This document shows positions 48,148 through 57,534 of a DNA stretch of 64,000 nucleotides, one piece after another. This stretch comes from UBA10649 sp965278945 (lineage in GTDB: Bacteria; Actinomycetota; Actinomycetes; S36-B12). Position 1 is the first letter of the stretch. Each line of letters starts with the position of its first letter. Both the position numbers and the translations under genes were made by a program. The DNA lies in the NCBI GenBank assembly GCA_965278945.1, contig OZ257128.1, forward strand, positions 2,294,001-2,358,000, in the 5' to 3' direction. The notes under the pieces are model-generated. The model had not been told where the DNA came from and made no database searches. It saw only the letters and a list, made by a program, of their open reading frames with translations.

Positions 48148-49254
48148 TCACTCTGGGGCTGCGGAGCGAAACTGCGGACGGATCCCGTCGAAGGTCAAAG
48201 GGAGCCCGGGCATCAGCAACTCGCGACCACCGGCGAGCGGCACGGACTGCAGCACCGCGTTCGCGGCCGCCTGCGGGTCACTCAGCAGATCCTCGGGAAG
48301 CCGAACGGCATCTGCTGGCAGGCCAGCCGAGCCCAGGCGGTCGGCGACATCGACTGCGGACGACACAGCCATCGCGTCCTCCAGCAGGGTGCGCAGATCC
48401 ACCGCATTGCGGACTCGGGCCTCGTTGGTCCGGAAGCGATCATCGGCCACCAGGTCGTCGAGACCCAGGGCCTCGACCAGTCGCGCGAACAGCGCATCGC
48501 CACCGATTCCGAGGCAAATGTCACCGTCACCGGTGCGGAAGATTCCGTAGGGGGCGAAGGCGGGGTGTCCGCTGCCGTGCCGTCCTGACGGCGCACCGCT
48601 GACCTGCTGCGCGGCAACGTGGTAGCCCACCCAGTTCGCACCCGTCTCGAAGAGCGATGTCGCCACGGCTCCCCCGAGGCCCGTTCGTTCGCGACGAAAC
48701 AGCGCCGCCACCACGCCGAGAGCCAGCCACGTGCCCGCACCCATGTCGAGTATCGATACGCCTGCGCGGACCGGAGGGCCGTCAGCAGTTCCGGTGACAC
48801 TCGCGATGCCGGTACGCGCCTGCAGCACTGCGTCGTACCCCGGCTTGTCGCGCTCCGCGCCGATGCTGCCGTACGCCGAGAGCGTGGCATGAATGAGAGT
48901 CGGGAACCGCGCGCACAGCGACTCGGAGTCCAGCGCGTACTTCTCCAGCTTGCCTGGGCGAAGGTTGCAGACGAACACATCCGCGTCGGCGATCATCTCG
49001 TCGAGACGGGCGCGGTCCTCCGCGATGCGGATGTCCAGCCGCACGCCATCCTTGTTGCGGTTGACCACGGTGAAGTAGGCGGAGGACGACCCGATCGTCG
49101 GCGCCATGCGTCGGGAGTCATCGCCGCCGGGGCCTTCGATATGAGTCACGTGCGCGCCCAGGTCGGCCAGGACCGCGGCGCCGAACGGAGCGGCGACATT
49201 CGACGTGAGATCGACGACCCGAATTCCGTCCAGGAGCGCCGGCTCCGGGATCAC
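48148..49254 (-). CDS. class III CoA-transferase (CaiB/BaiF family)
   Basis: Transfers CoA between organic acids through an aspartyl-CoA intermediate. The 368 residues have GIRVVDLTSNVAAPFGAAVL and DLGAHVTHIEGPGGDDSR for CoA binding, NRNKDGVRLDI, and the probable catalytic aspartate in SILDMGAGTWLALG. The substrate cannot be predicted. The GTG overlaps the folD stop (GTGA), so it is translated with folD. Confidence 0.9.
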   Translation of the reverse strand: MIPEPALLDGIRVVDLTSNVAAPFGAAVLADLGAHVTHIEGPGGDDSRRMAPTIGSSSAYFTVVNRNKDGVRLDIRIAEDRARLDEMIADADVFVCNLRPGKLEKYALDSESLCARFPTLIHATLSAYGSIGAERDKPGYDAVLQARTGIASVTGTADGPPVRAGVSILDMGAGTWLALGVVAALFRRERTGLGGAVATSLFETGANWVGYHVAAQQVSGAPSGRHGSGHPAFAPYGIFRTGDGDICLGIGGDALFARLVEALGLDDLVADDRFRTNEARVRNAVDLRTLLEDAMAVSSAVDVADRLGSAGLPADAVRLPEDLLSDPQAAANAVLQSVPLAGGRELLMPGLPLTFDGIRPQFRSAAPE

Positions 49255-50117
49255 GCCGAGCGCACCAGTTCGCTCGCGCGCTCTGCGGCCTCGACCACGT
49301 TGCTGATGAGCATCGCGCGGGTCATCGGACCGACGCCACCGGGCATCGGGGCCACGAAGCCGGCAACCTCGAGAACATCAGGATGGACATCCCCGACCAG
49401 GCCGGTATCCGTGCGCGTGATGCCGACGTCGAGAACCGCGGCGCCCGGACGAACCAGATCCGCCGTGATCAGGTGCGGCACTCCAGCGGCCGCGACGATG
49501 ATGTCGGCATTGCGGAGGTGGCTCGGCAGGTCGCGGGTCCCGGTGTGGCACAGCGTGACGGTCGCATTCTCGGACCTGCGGGTCAGGAGCAGGCCGAGCG
49601 GACGACCGACGGTGACGCCGCGGCCGACCACGGCAACCTTCGCGCCGTCGATGGCGACGCCATACCTGCGGAGCAGCGCAACGATCCCACGCGGGGTGCA
49701 CGGAAGCGGCGCGTCCTCGCCCAGGACGAGGCGGCCCAGGTTTGTCGGGTGAAGGCCGTCGGCGTCCTTGTCCGGATCCATCAAGGTCAGGACGCGGTTG
49801 GCATCGAGTTGCTTCGGGAGCGGGAGTTGCACGATGTAGCCGGTGACCGCCGGATCGGCGTTGAGTCGTGCGATCTCGGCCTCGAGCTCGGATTGCGTCG
49901 TGTCCCCGGGCAGGTCGACCCGGATTGACGAGATCCCGACCTCGGCGCAATCGCGGTGCTTGCCCGCCACGTATGCCTGGCTGCCCGGATCCTCGCCCAC
50001 CAGAACAGTGCCGAGGCCGGGCACCACGCCTTCGGACCGCAGGCGATCCACCCGAGCGGCGAGTTCCTGCTTGACCTCGGTCGCGGTGGCCTTGCCGTCC
50101 ATGATCTGTGCCGTCAT
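49251..50117 (-). CDS. folD: methylenetetrahydrofolate dehydrogenase / methenyltetrahydrofolate cyclohydrolase
   Basis: Bifunctional one-carbon enzyme, 288 residues, linking methylene- and formyl-tetrahydrofolate; the latter is used by PurN and PurH encoded just upstream. The Y-x3-K motif is Y49/K53 in SQAYVAGKHRDC. IVQLPLPKQLD, the NADP loop VVGRGVTVGRPLG and the C-terminal PMPGGVGPMTRAML are all present. The ATG overlaps the stop of the upstream transporter gene (ATGA). Confidence 0.95.
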   Translation of the reverse strand: MTAQIMDGKATATEVKQELAARVDRLRSEGVVPGLGTVLVGEDPGSQAYVAGKHRDCAEVGISSIRVDLPGDTTQSELEAEIARLNADPAVTGYIVQLPLPKQLDANRVLTLMDPDKDADGLHPTNLGRLVLGEDAPLPCTPRGIVALLRRYGVAIDGAKVAVVGRGVTVGRPLGLLLTRRSENATVTLCHTGTRDLPSHLRNADIIVAAAGVPHLITADLVRPGAAVLDVGITRTDTGLVGDVHPDVLEVAGFVAPMPGGVGPMTRAMLISNVVEAAERASELVRSA

Positions 50118-51082
50118 GCGGCGGATTCTCGCACGGACTGCGAGGAGGTATCCGTGCGACTTCGACTGCCTATGGCGACCGCGACGAAGGCGAGCAACAC
50201 ACCAGCGAAGAGATTCCATCCCAGCTCGGTGCCAGAGGTGGGCGCAAAGATGTCGAGGAGTACCGCGCCAGTGAGCTGTCCGGCGATCGACAGCAGCGCG
50301 AAGCGCAGCACCCCGACAAGTGGCACCGCCCAGGCCGCGATAGCAATAAAGGCGACACCGATCACGCCGCCGAGATACATCCACAGCGGACTTGAAGGAA
50401 GGCTCGAAGCCTCGCCGCCGGCAACAGCCAGGGAGACCCCGAACGCGGCGGCCAGAGCGGTCGTCCCGAATACGAAGTTGTAGAAGGTGGCAGACAACGG
50501 CGACGATGCGGCGCGCGACACACGCCCGTTCGTCGCCTGCTGAACGGCTGTGAGGCTGCCCGCAATCACGGCGAAAACCACTGGGATTACTGAGATATGG
50601 CCATCAGTAAGGCGATTCGCTACCGCGAGGATGACGGCGAGAATGGCAACCACTGCCGAGATGACCCTGGTCAGAGTGATCGGGACGCGTCCCGCGGGAC
50701 CAAGTCCGGCACGATCAACGAACAGCGAGCTCGTGCTCTGACCGGCCACGACGGCAACGGTGAACACGGCCACCCCTACGAACGGGACGGCGGCTGACTG
50801 GACCGCGACGAAGAACCCTCCGAAGACGCCCCCGAGGATCTGCCACCAGGCAAGCTCGCCACTCCTGATGGCGTGCGGGATGCGCGCCACACCGCGGCGG
50901 ATCGACGGGACGATGGCCAGCAGCACGAGAACCAGGATCAGGCCCGAGCCGAAGCTGAACACCGCTGCCTCGAGCCCGCTGCCGAGGGCGGCAGACAACT
51001 GGCCGTTGATCCGGGACTGCACTGACATCATGCCGCCGACGAGGAAGGTTGCGGCGAACGGAAGGAGGCGGTGAGTGAGCAT
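50114..51082 (-). CDS. DMT-superfamily transporter (YdcZ/DUF606 type)
   Basis: Integral membrane protein of 322 residues with about ten helices in two related halves, each starting with a conserved opening (GGMMSVQSRINGQLSAALGSGL and SLTAVQQATNGRVSRAASSPL). These N-G-x-L/V-S/A patterns are typical of the YdcZ family. The substrate is unknown. It sits between purH and folD with overlapping ends on both sides, which is unusual for a transporter and suggests co-expression with purine and folate enzymes. Confidence 0.85.
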   Translation of the reverse strand: MLTHRLLPFAATFLVGGMMSVQSRINGQLSAALGSGLEAAVFSFGSGLILVLVLLAIVPSIRRGVARIPHAIRSGELAWWQILGGVFGGFFVAVQSAAVPFVGVAVFTVAVVAGQSTSSLFVDRAGLGPAGRVPITLTRVISAVVAILAVILAVANRLTDGHISVIPVVFAVIAGSLTAVQQATNGRVSRAASSPLSATFYNFVFGTTALAAAFGVSLAVAGGEASSLPSSPLWMYLGGVIGVAFIAIAAWAVPLVGVLRFALLSIAGQLTGAVLLDIFAPTSGTELGWNLFAGVLLAFVAVAIGSRSRTDTSSQSVRESAA

Positions 51083-52650
51083 CAGTGGAAGAAGTGCCGC
51101 GTCCCTGTGAGGTACATCGTCACGCCAGCCTCAGCGGCCGCGGCGATGACCTCCTCGTCGCGAACCGAGCCGCCGGGCTGAACAACGGCCGACACTCCCG
51201 CGGCCAGGAGCACCTGCAGCCCGTCCGCAAAGGGGAAGAAGGCATCGGAAGCCGCCACCGAGCCGGCCGCACGGGTGCCGGCGCGCTCGACGGCCAGACG
51301 CGCGGAGTCCACGCGGTTCACCTGGCCCATTCCCACGCCGACAGCGGCGCCGTTCCTGGCCAGGAGGATCGCATTCGACTTCACCGATCGCACCGAACGC
51401 CAGGCGAACTCAAGATCGCGAATCACCGAGGCGCTTGCCGGAGATCCGCTGACCAGTCGCCACGCCGCAGGATCGTCACCCTCGGCATTGATCGCATCAG
51501 CGACCTGAAGCAGGAGGCCGCCGGAAATGGAGCGTGACTCCACCCGCGCGCCCATGTGCGGCCCGGCGACCCGAAGCACCCTGAGGTTCTTCTTCGCAGC
51601 GAGCAGCTCGAGGGCCTCGGGCTCATAGTCAGGTGCGATCACGACCTCGGTGAACACGTCGGCCATCGCCTCGGCCATCTCGACCGAGACCGACCGGTTC
51701 GCTGCCACCACCCCCCCGAACGCAGAGACCGGGTCGGTCGCGAACGCCTGCCGGTATGCCTCGGCGATATCCAGGCCTACGGCGACGCCGCAGGGATTCG
51801 CATGCTTGATGATCGCGACCGCCGGCTCGAGATGATCGAACGCCGCACGACGCGCCGCGTCGGCATCGATGTAGTTGTTGTACGACATCTCCTTGCCCTG
51901 CAGTTGAGTCGCGCCCGCAAGCGCGGGCTCATGATGGGCCGAGAGATACACGGCCGCGCTCTGGTGAGGATTCTCGCCGTAGCGCAACACATTTCCGCGC
52001 TTCCATGCTCCACCAACCCACGCGGGGAACCCGCTTCCATCCGAGTCCGGCGCAACGATGCTGCCGAGCCAGGACGCCACCGCGATGTCGTAGGTGGCCG
52101 TGTGGGAGAAGGCCTCCGTCGCGAGCGAGGCGCGCTGCGCCACCGAGAAGCCGCCGCACGCGACCGCGGCGAGGACCTCGCCGTAGCGGTCGGGAGAGGT
52201 GACAACGGCAACGTTCGCGTAGTTCTTTGCCGAGGCACGCACCATGGCCGGGCCGCCGATGTCGATCTGCTCGACACACTCGTCGACGTCCGCTCCGGAG
52301 GCAACCGTGTCCGTGAAGGGGTAGAGGTTCACGACGACGAGGTCGAACGGCTCGATGCCGTGCTCAGCCAGCTCCTCGCGGTGGGAGTCCTTCCGCAGGT
52401 CGGCGAGCAGGCCGCCGTGCACGTGCGGGTGGAGTGTCTTGACTCGTCCGTCGAGGATCTCGGGGAACCCCGTGACCGACTCCACGCTTGTCACCGCGCA
52501 TCCGGCCGCGGCGATGGTCTTCGCGGTCGACCCCGTCGAGACCATCTCCACGCCGGCGGCCGCGAGGCCGCGGGCAAGGTCCTCCAGCCCGGTCTTGTCG
52601 TAGACGGACACGAGCGCCCGGCGGACTGGGCGCTGGCTGGCGTCACTCAT
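51082..52650 (-). CDS. purH: bifunctional AICAR transformylase / IMP cyclohydrolase
   Basis: Last two steps of IMP synthesis, 522 residues. The N-terminal IMP cyclohydrolase (about 1-200) shows VSVYDKTGLEDLA and GRVKTLHPHVHGG. The C-terminal transformylase has KEMSYNNYIDADAA, the catalytic Lys/His of IKHANPCGVAVG, and SDAFFPFADG. The formyl donor comes from the folate pathway of folD downstream. Overlaps purN by four bases and the transporter gene by one. Confidence 0.96.
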   Translation of the reverse strand: MSDASQRPVRRALVSVYDKTGLEDLARGLAAAGVEMVSTGSTAKTIAAAGCAVTSVESVTGFPEILDGRVKTLHPHVHGGLLADLRKDSHREELAEHGIEPFDLVVVNLYPFTDTVASGADVDECVEQIDIGGPAMVRASAKNYANVAVVTSPDRYGEVLAAVACGGFSVAQRASLATEAFSHTATYDIAVASWLGSIVAPDSDGSGFPAWVGGAWKRGNVLRYGENPHQSAAVYLSAHHEPALAGATQLQGKEMSYNNYIDADAARRAAFDHLEPAVAIIKHANPCGVAVGLDIAEAYRQAFATDPVSAFGGVVAANRSVSVEMAEAMADVFTEVVIAPDYEPEALELLAAKKNLRVLRVAGPHMGARVESRSISGGLLLQVADAINAEGDDPAAWRLVSGSPASASVIRDLEFAWRSVRSVKSNAILLARNGAAVGVGMGQVNRVDSARLAVERAGTRAAGSVAASDAFFPFADGLQVLLAAGVSAVVQPGGSVRDEEVIAAAAEAGVTMYLTGTRHFFH

Positions 52651-53228
52651 TGGTCTCTCCGATCTGTGGTCAGGTGATCGACGGCGGCGACGAGCAGTTC
52701 CCGCTCGACGACCTTGATGCGCTCGTGGAGCGTTGCCTCGTCGTCATCGGGGTGAACATCGACGGCGCGCTGGGCGAGGATCGGCCCGGTGTCGACGCCA
52801 TGGTCGACGAGATGAACCGTGGATCCGGTCACCTTGACGCCGTAGGCCAGCGCGTCGCGGACCGGGTGCGCGCCGGGGAAGGCGGGGAGAAGGGCCGGGT
52901 GGGTGTTGATGATCCGCCCGGCGAACTCGTCGACGACGACGGATCCGAGGATCCTCATGAACCCCGCGCTGACGATCAGGTCTGGGCTCCAGTCCCGAAG
53001 AGTGGCCAGCAGGGCCAAGTCCCAGGCTGCGCGATCGGGAAAGTCCGAAGGCCGGCACACGAAGGTCGGCACGCCGGACGCCGCGGCTCGATCGAGTGCC
53101 TGGGCCTTCGGCACATCGGTGCCGACGGCCACGATCGTCGCTGTCAGCTCCCCTGACCCGGCGGCGTCGAGGATGGACTGCAGGAGCGTTCCTGAGCCAC
53201 TCGCAAGCACGACAACGCGGGCAGCCAC
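52647..53228 (-). CDS. purN: phosphoribosylglycinamide formyltransferase (10-formyl-THF dependent)
   Basis: Third step of purine synthesis, 193 residues. VVLASGSGTLLQSILDA binds the phosphate, the folate-site SAGFMRILG follows, and NTHPALLPAFPGAH includes the catalytic Asn/His, with the catalytic Asp in VDHGVDTGPILAQ. It is coupled to purH downstream, and the perM gene lies upstream beyond the inserted membrane-protein gene. Confidence 0.95.
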   Translation of the reverse strand: MAARVVVLASGSGTLLQSILDAAGSGELTATIVAVGTDVPKAQALDRAAASGVPTFVCRPSDFPDRAAWDLALLATLRDWSPDLIVSAGFMRILGSVVVDEFAGRIINTHPALLPAFPGAHPVRDALAYGVKVTGSTVHLVDHGVDTGPILAQRAVDVHPDDDEATLHERIKVVERELLVAAVDHLTTDRRDQ

Positions 53229-53272
53229 CTGCGCAGCCTATCGACCCGCGAGTGCCTGCGATTCCTGCGCTA

Positions 53273-54007
53273 TCAGCGCACGGCCTCGTGGTTGAACTGC
53301 CGATACATGTGAGCCGTGAACAGGCAGGCAAAGGGCAGCGTCACCAAGGTCAGGATGCCGAAGAACACGCCACCGAGCAGCAGCACGATGAAGGTGAACA
53401 AGGTCATGAGGATGGCTGGTCCGAAGTTCTTGGTGACGGCGCTGAAGCTCGCCCTCATCGCCTCGCGGACCCCGTAGCCCTTGTCGAGGATGTAGTACGG
53501 GCCGAGCTGGAGCAAGAACAGGACGGCAAGGCCCGGCAGGATGCACAAGATCAGTCCGACGAACGCGAGAAGCGCGTAGCAGAGCGTGAACAGCAAGTAC
53601 CGGCCCAGGTACTGGGTCGTGAACATGTCCGAGAAGTTCGGAGTGACGCCCAGGGAGCTGCGAATTGCTGCCCGCTGGACACCGATCTGCGCGATGAACG
53701 CAAGCACTGCGAAGACCAGGGAGATGACGATGGCGGCTACGGCACTCGCGCCGATCGCGGCAGTACAGGCGTTGAGCTGACCTGGGGTCTGCGGATCGGT
53801 GCAGTCGACGAGGATGTTCTCCAGGGGCCGCGCGCCAATCTGCTGGACGAACTGGATCACCGTCACGACTGCAGCGAGTCCGATGAACGCGCCGGCATTC
53901 GCCTTGAAGCGGTCGAAGGCCCAGGAAATGGCGGCGCCGACGCTCGGGCGGGGGCCTGACGGCTCTGGAGGCGGGGGCATCGAGCCGGGAAGTTCAGACA
54001 TCGGCAT
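53273..54007 (-). CDS. multi-pass membrane protein of unknown function
   Basis: Membrane protein of 244 residues with a proline-rich cytoplasmic-looking N-terminus (about 1-22) and five or six hydrophobic segments. AISWAFDRFKANAGAFIGLA and KGYGVREAMRASFSAVTKNF resemble the repeated helices of glycerophosphodiesterase-associated/DUF975-type membrane domains. The function is unknown. It overlaps the end of perM by 14 bases and lies between perM and purN, an insertion compared with the mycobacterial order as I remember it. A second ATG lies two codons downstream. Confidence 0.75.
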   Translation of the reverse strand: MPMSELPGSMPPPPEPSGPRPSVGAAISWAFDRFKANAGAFIGLAAVVTVIQFVQQIGARPLENILVDCTDPQTPGQLNACTAAIGASAVAAIVISLVFAVLAFIAQIGVQRAAIRSSLGVTPNFSDMFTTQYLGRYLLFTLCYALLAFVGLILCILPGLAVLFLLQLGPYYILDKGYGVREAMRASFSAVTKNFGPAILMTLFTFIVLLLGGVFFGILTLVTLPFACLFTAHMYRQFNHEAVR

Positions 54008-55322
54008 CTCGTTCGTCGGTGGTCACGACCTGCTCGGCCAGGTCCGGATCGGCGACCGCGAGGCGCGGTTGTGCCGGCGGGGAGGTCACGACCGCGCTCG
54101 GGACCGCGCCGAGGGTCACGAGCACGAAGGCGAGGACGGCCACGGTGGTCGGAGACGGGCCAAGGCTGGCCAGGCGCAGGTCTCCCAGTGACCCCGTCGA
54201 CAGGTAGGAGAGCACGAGGAGAACGAGTCCGGCAACAGCGGCGGCGCCGAGGGCCAGCACCATGCGCGTCAGCCGACTCTCAGCCCGTGCGCGCCGGGAG
54301 ATGACCACGCCGGCGAGGACGCCGGCGACGATGCCCGCCAGCGGCAGCGCCCAGGCGATCGGGCTGGCCGACTGTGGCAGTGCCGCGAGCAGCGGGAACG
54401 GCGGCAGCTCGGTCGGCGCCGTTGCGGGGACGAATGGGGACACCGTGATGGCGGGACCAATCATCACACCCGCACCAACCACGTACGACGTGGCCCAGAC
54501 CACGAGAACGGGCACGTAGGCAAGGCCGAGGACCGTGAGTGCCAGCCCTCCCCAGAAGCCTGGGTGCAAGGACTGTGTCAGCGTGACCGCATCGTCGACT
54601 CGCACGATGAGCGCGGCGGTAGCTGCTAGCGCGCCGATGCCGAGCAGCACGAGCGCGGCAACGATCCCGGCACGAAGCGAGACGGCCACCGACGCAGGAA
54701 CCAGGCGTCGCACCTCGAGCGCCGATCCGCGAAGCGCACCACAGCCGAAGGCGACGAGCCCGAGCAGCAGGGCGTGGACGACGCCGTCGATCGAACTGAC
54801 GCGCGCATCAGGTCGCACCGTCACCTGAGCGACAATTCCGACAATCACGGCGTACGCCAGGCTCGCGCTGACGACGAGAACAGCTACATCGCGCATCGTC
54901 TGGGCTCGCGCCGATCGTGCGGCCCAACCACCCGCATAGATCATCAGCACCGCTGGAACGATGGCCAGGCCCCACGGCAGCAGGGAGTACGTGACACCCG
55001 CGACCACGATCGGAGTGCCGTGAGCGACAACCCACAGCAGGCCGGACACGGGAAGCGACTCGGTCCAGGTCAGCCCCGAGTCCGGTGTCGCCATCCACAC
55101 GATCAACAGGGGAACGGCAGCGATGGCCAGGCCGATGCAGGCAACCCAGACCGCAGCGAGCGGCCCGAGAAGCCAGGACCGGCGCGCGGAGGCGCCGTTG
55201 ACACGGCCGACAACAGTCGTGATGACGCGCCTGACCGTCAATCCGGCGGACGTGACCCGCGGTCGGCGTGGAGCCTGTGCCGGGCTGTCGTCCTCGACCG
55301 GAGGCAGCGTGGGAGCGGTCAC
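53994..55322 (-). CDS. perM: PerM/DUF6350 integral membrane protein
   Basis: Large membrane protein of 442 residues with about ten hydrophobic segments (first near 50-75, ASARRSWLLGPLAAVWVACI at the entry; last near 390-415). Its place between sucD and purN matches Rv0955 (PerM) of M. tuberculosis, a membrane protein linked to cell division and persistence. Sequence similarity is inferred from context, length and topology rather than from sharp motifs. GTG start; a GATTCT sequence six bases before it may be a weak leaderless -10 box. Confidence 0.8.
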   Translation of the reverse strand: MTAPTLPPVEDDSPAQAPRRPRVTSAGLTVRRVITTVVGRVNGASARRSWLLGPLAAVWVACIGLAIAAVPLLIVWMATPDSGLTWTESLPVSGLLWVVAHGTPIVVAGVTYSLLPWGLAIVPAVLMIYAGGWAARSARAQTMRDVAVLVVSASLAYAVIVGIVAQVTVRPDARVSSIDGVVHALLLGLVAFGCGALRGSALEVRRLVPASVAVSLRAGIVAALVLLGIGALAATAALIVRVDDAVTLTQSLHPGFWGGLALTVLGLAYVPVLVVWATSYVVGAGVMIGPAITVSPFVPATAPTELPPFPLLAALPQSASPIAWALPLAGIVAGVLAGVVISRRARAESRLTRMVLALGAAAVAGLVLLVLSYLSTGSLGDLRLASLGPSPTTVAVLAFVLVTLGAVPSAVVTSPPAQPRLAVADPDLAEQVVTTDERDADV

Positions 55323-55393
55323 CCATCCAGAATCTCAGGAAGGGACCGCGCAGACCGTGACCGCCACGCCTGCCAACCCGAAAGTGGGTCGGA

Positions 55394-56260
55394 CTAGGAC
55401 ATGATCTCCCGCATGAGGCGCGCTGTGGCGCTCGGCGTGCGTCCAACGCGCACCCCTGCCGCCTCGAGAGCCTCCTGCTTGGCTGCCGCGGTTCCCGCCG
55501 AGCCGGAGACGATTGCGCCGGCGTGGCCCATCGTCTTGCCCTCGGGGGCAGTGAAGCCGGCGACGTAGCCGACGACCGGCTTGGTGATGTTGTCCTTGAT
55601 GAACGCAGCCGCGCGCTCCTCGGCGTCGCCACCGATCTCGCCGATCATGACGATCGCGTCGGTCTCGGGATCGTCCTGGAAGGCCGCGAGCGCGTCGATG
55701 TGCGTCGTCCCGATGATCGGGTCTCCGCCGATGCCCACCGCACTCGAGAATCCGATGTCGCGCAGCTCGTACATCATCTGGTAGGTCAAGGTGCCCGACT
55801 TCGACACCAGCCCGATGCGTCCGGCCTTGGTGATGTCGGCGGGAATGATGCCGGCGTTCGACTTGCCAGGGCTGATGATGCCGGGACAGTTCGGGCCGAT
55901 CATCCGGGTAGTGCCGACGTTGACCGCGTGCTGGAAGAACTGCGCGGTGTCATGGACCGGGATGCCCTCGGTGATGACGACGACCAGCGGCACGACCGCG
56001 TCGATCGCCTCGATGACGGCTGCCTTCGCGAAGCGAGGCGGCACGAACACCACGGACACGTTCGCGCCGGTGGCGGCCATCGCCTCGGCCACGTCGCCGA
56101 AGACGGGGATGCCGTCGACTTCGGTGCCGCCCTTGCCGGGTGTCACGCCGGCGACGACCTGCGCGCCGGAGGCAACCATGCGCCGGGTGTGCTTAGTGCC
56201 CTCGGCGCCGGTCATGCCCTGAACCAGGATGCGGCTGTTCTCGTCCAACCAGATCGCCAT
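55394..56260 (-). CDS. sucD: succinyl-CoA synthetase alpha subunit
   Basis: Reversible conversion of succinyl-CoA to succinate with ATP or GTP formation. The 288 residues have the CoA-binding Rossmann domain (ILVQGMTGAEGTKHTRRM), GPNCPGIISPGKSNAGI, and the phosphohistidine in GKTMGHAGAIV. The ATG (MAIWLDENSR) follows sucC by four bases; the extra open frame upstream overlaps sucC and is ignored. A small hairpin (CCGACCC/GGGTTGG around 55383) after its stop may end the transcript. Confidence 0.95.
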   Translation of the reverse strand: MAIWLDENSRILVQGMTGAEGTKHTRRMVASGAQVVAGVTPGKGGTEVDGIPVFGDVAEAMAATGANVSVVFVPPRFAKAAVIEAIDAVVPLVVVITEGIPVHDTAQFFQHAVNVGTTRMIGPNCPGIISPGKSNAGIIPADITKAGRIGLVSKSGTLTYQMMYELRDIGFSSAVGIGGDPIIGTTHIDALAAFQDDPETDAIVMIGEIGGDAEERAAAFIKDNITKPVVGYVAGFTAPEGKTMGHAGAIVSGSAGTAAAKQEALEAAGVRVGRTPSATARLMREIMS

Positions 56261-56264
56261 GCGC

Positions 56265-57458
56265 TTAGCCCTGCTTTCCGGCCTTGCGAGCGGCGGCCAG
56301 TTCGGCCACCCGTCGCGCGGCATCGTCCATGGTGTCGACAAGTTCAATGAGGTCGTGCTCTGCCTCGACGAGGATTCGGCGTCCTTCGATCGCGTTGTTG
56401 CCGTCGATGCGGCAGACGATCGGCTTCGTGACGGGCTCTCCCCGATCTCCGAGCACCTTGATGGCCTGCACGATTCCGTTGGCGACCGCGTCGCAGGCGG
56501 TGATTCCGCCGAACACGTTCACGAACACTGCCTCGACCTCGGGGTCGTTGAGGACAATGTCCAGGCCGTTCGCCATGACCTCCGCACTCGCGCCGCCGCC
56601 GATGTCGAGGAAGTTCGCCGGCTTGATTCCGCCGAACTCCTCGCCCGCGTAGGCCACGACGTCCAGCGTGCTCATGACCAGCCCGGCACCGTTGCCGATG
56701 ATTCCGACCTCGCCGTGCAGCTTGACGTAGTTGAGGTCGAACTCCTTGGCGCGCAGCTCGATCGCATCGACGTTGTCGCGATCGATGAACACCTCGTTGA
56801 GGGGGTGACGGTAGGACGCGTTGTCGTCGAGCGTCACCTTGCCGTCGAGGGCGAGGACCTCGCCCGACGGCGTGAGCACGAGCGGGTTGACCTCGACCAG
56901 CGTGGCGTCCTCGTCGACGAAGACCTGCCACAACGTCACGAGAATGCTCGCGACCTGATCCTTGACCGCCTCGGGGAAGTTGGCCGCCTCGACGATCTCG
57001 GCGGCCTTCTCGGGCGAGCAGCCCTCAAGCGCGTCGATTCTGATCATTGCGAGCTCGTCGGGCCGCGTCTCCGCGACCTCCTCGATCTCCATGCCGCCAG
57101 CAACGCTCGCCATCGCGAGGAAGGTGCGGTTCGCGCGGTCGAGGAGGAACGACACGTAGTACTCGCTGTCGATGTCACTCGCCTCGGCGACAAGCACCTT
57201 GTAGACCGTGTGTCCCTTGATGTCCATGCCCAGGATGGCTTCGGCCTTGGCCGCCGCATCGTCCGGATCGTCGGCCAGCTTCACGCCGCCGGCCTTGCCG
57301 CGGCCGCCGACCTTGACCTGCGCCTTGACGACGACGGGCTTGCCGATCGAGGTCGCGATCTCGCGTGCCTTCTCGACGGTCGCACCGACCTCGCCCGGGG
57401 TGGTGGGCACGTTATGCCGCCCGAATAGCTCCTTGGCCTGGTACTCGTACAGGTCCAC
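56265..57458 (-). CDS. sucC: succinyl-CoA synthetase beta subunit
   Basis: Nucleotide-binding subunit of 397 residues with an ATP-grasp fold. MDLYEYQAKELFGRHNVPTT, VKAQVKVGGRGKAGGVKLA, EVNPLVLTPSGEV (metal ligands) and DIGGGASAEVMANGLDIV are typical. The GTG start is supported by AGGAG six bases upstream, and a TTAAAG-17-TAGGCT promoter lies further upstream. The B12-subunit gene of methylmalonyl-CoA mutase is immediately upstream, which makes a direct link from methylmalonyl-CoA to succinate. Confidence 0.95.
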   Translation of the reverse strand: MDLYEYQAKELFGRHNVPTTPGEVGATVEKAREIATSIGKPVVVKAQVKVGGRGKAGGVKLADDPDDAAAKAEAILGMDIKGHTVYKVLVAEASDIDSEYYVSFLLDRANRTFLAMASVAGGMEIEEVAETRPDELAMIRIDALEGCSPEKAAEIVEAANFPEAVKDQVASILVTLWQVFVDEDATLVEVNPLVLTPSGEVLALDGKVTLDDNASYRHPLNEVFIDRDNVDAIELRAKEFDLNYVKLHGEVGIIGNGAGLVMSTLDVVAYAGEEFGGIKPANFLDIGGGASAEVMANGLDIVLNDPEVEAVFVNVFGGITACDAVANGIVQAIKVLGDRGEPVTKPIVCRIDGNNAIEGRRILVEAEHDLIELVDTMDDAARRVAELAAARKAGKQG

Positions 57459-57505
57459 TCATGCTCCTAAGCGATGTAAAGGATCTAGCCAGAAGTGCGT
57501 TCTGC

Positions 57506-57534
57506 AGCCTACTGAACCGAAGAAGGGGCTTTAA
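57506..57534 (-). promoter_or_regulatory. sucCD promoter candidate
   Basis: On the minus strand TTAAAG (57529-57534) and TAGGCT (57506-57511) are separated by 17 bases, which fits a housekeeping-sigma promoter. It overlaps the stop of the B12-subunit gene and leaves a leader of about 40 bases with an AGGAG site. Confidence 0.5.
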
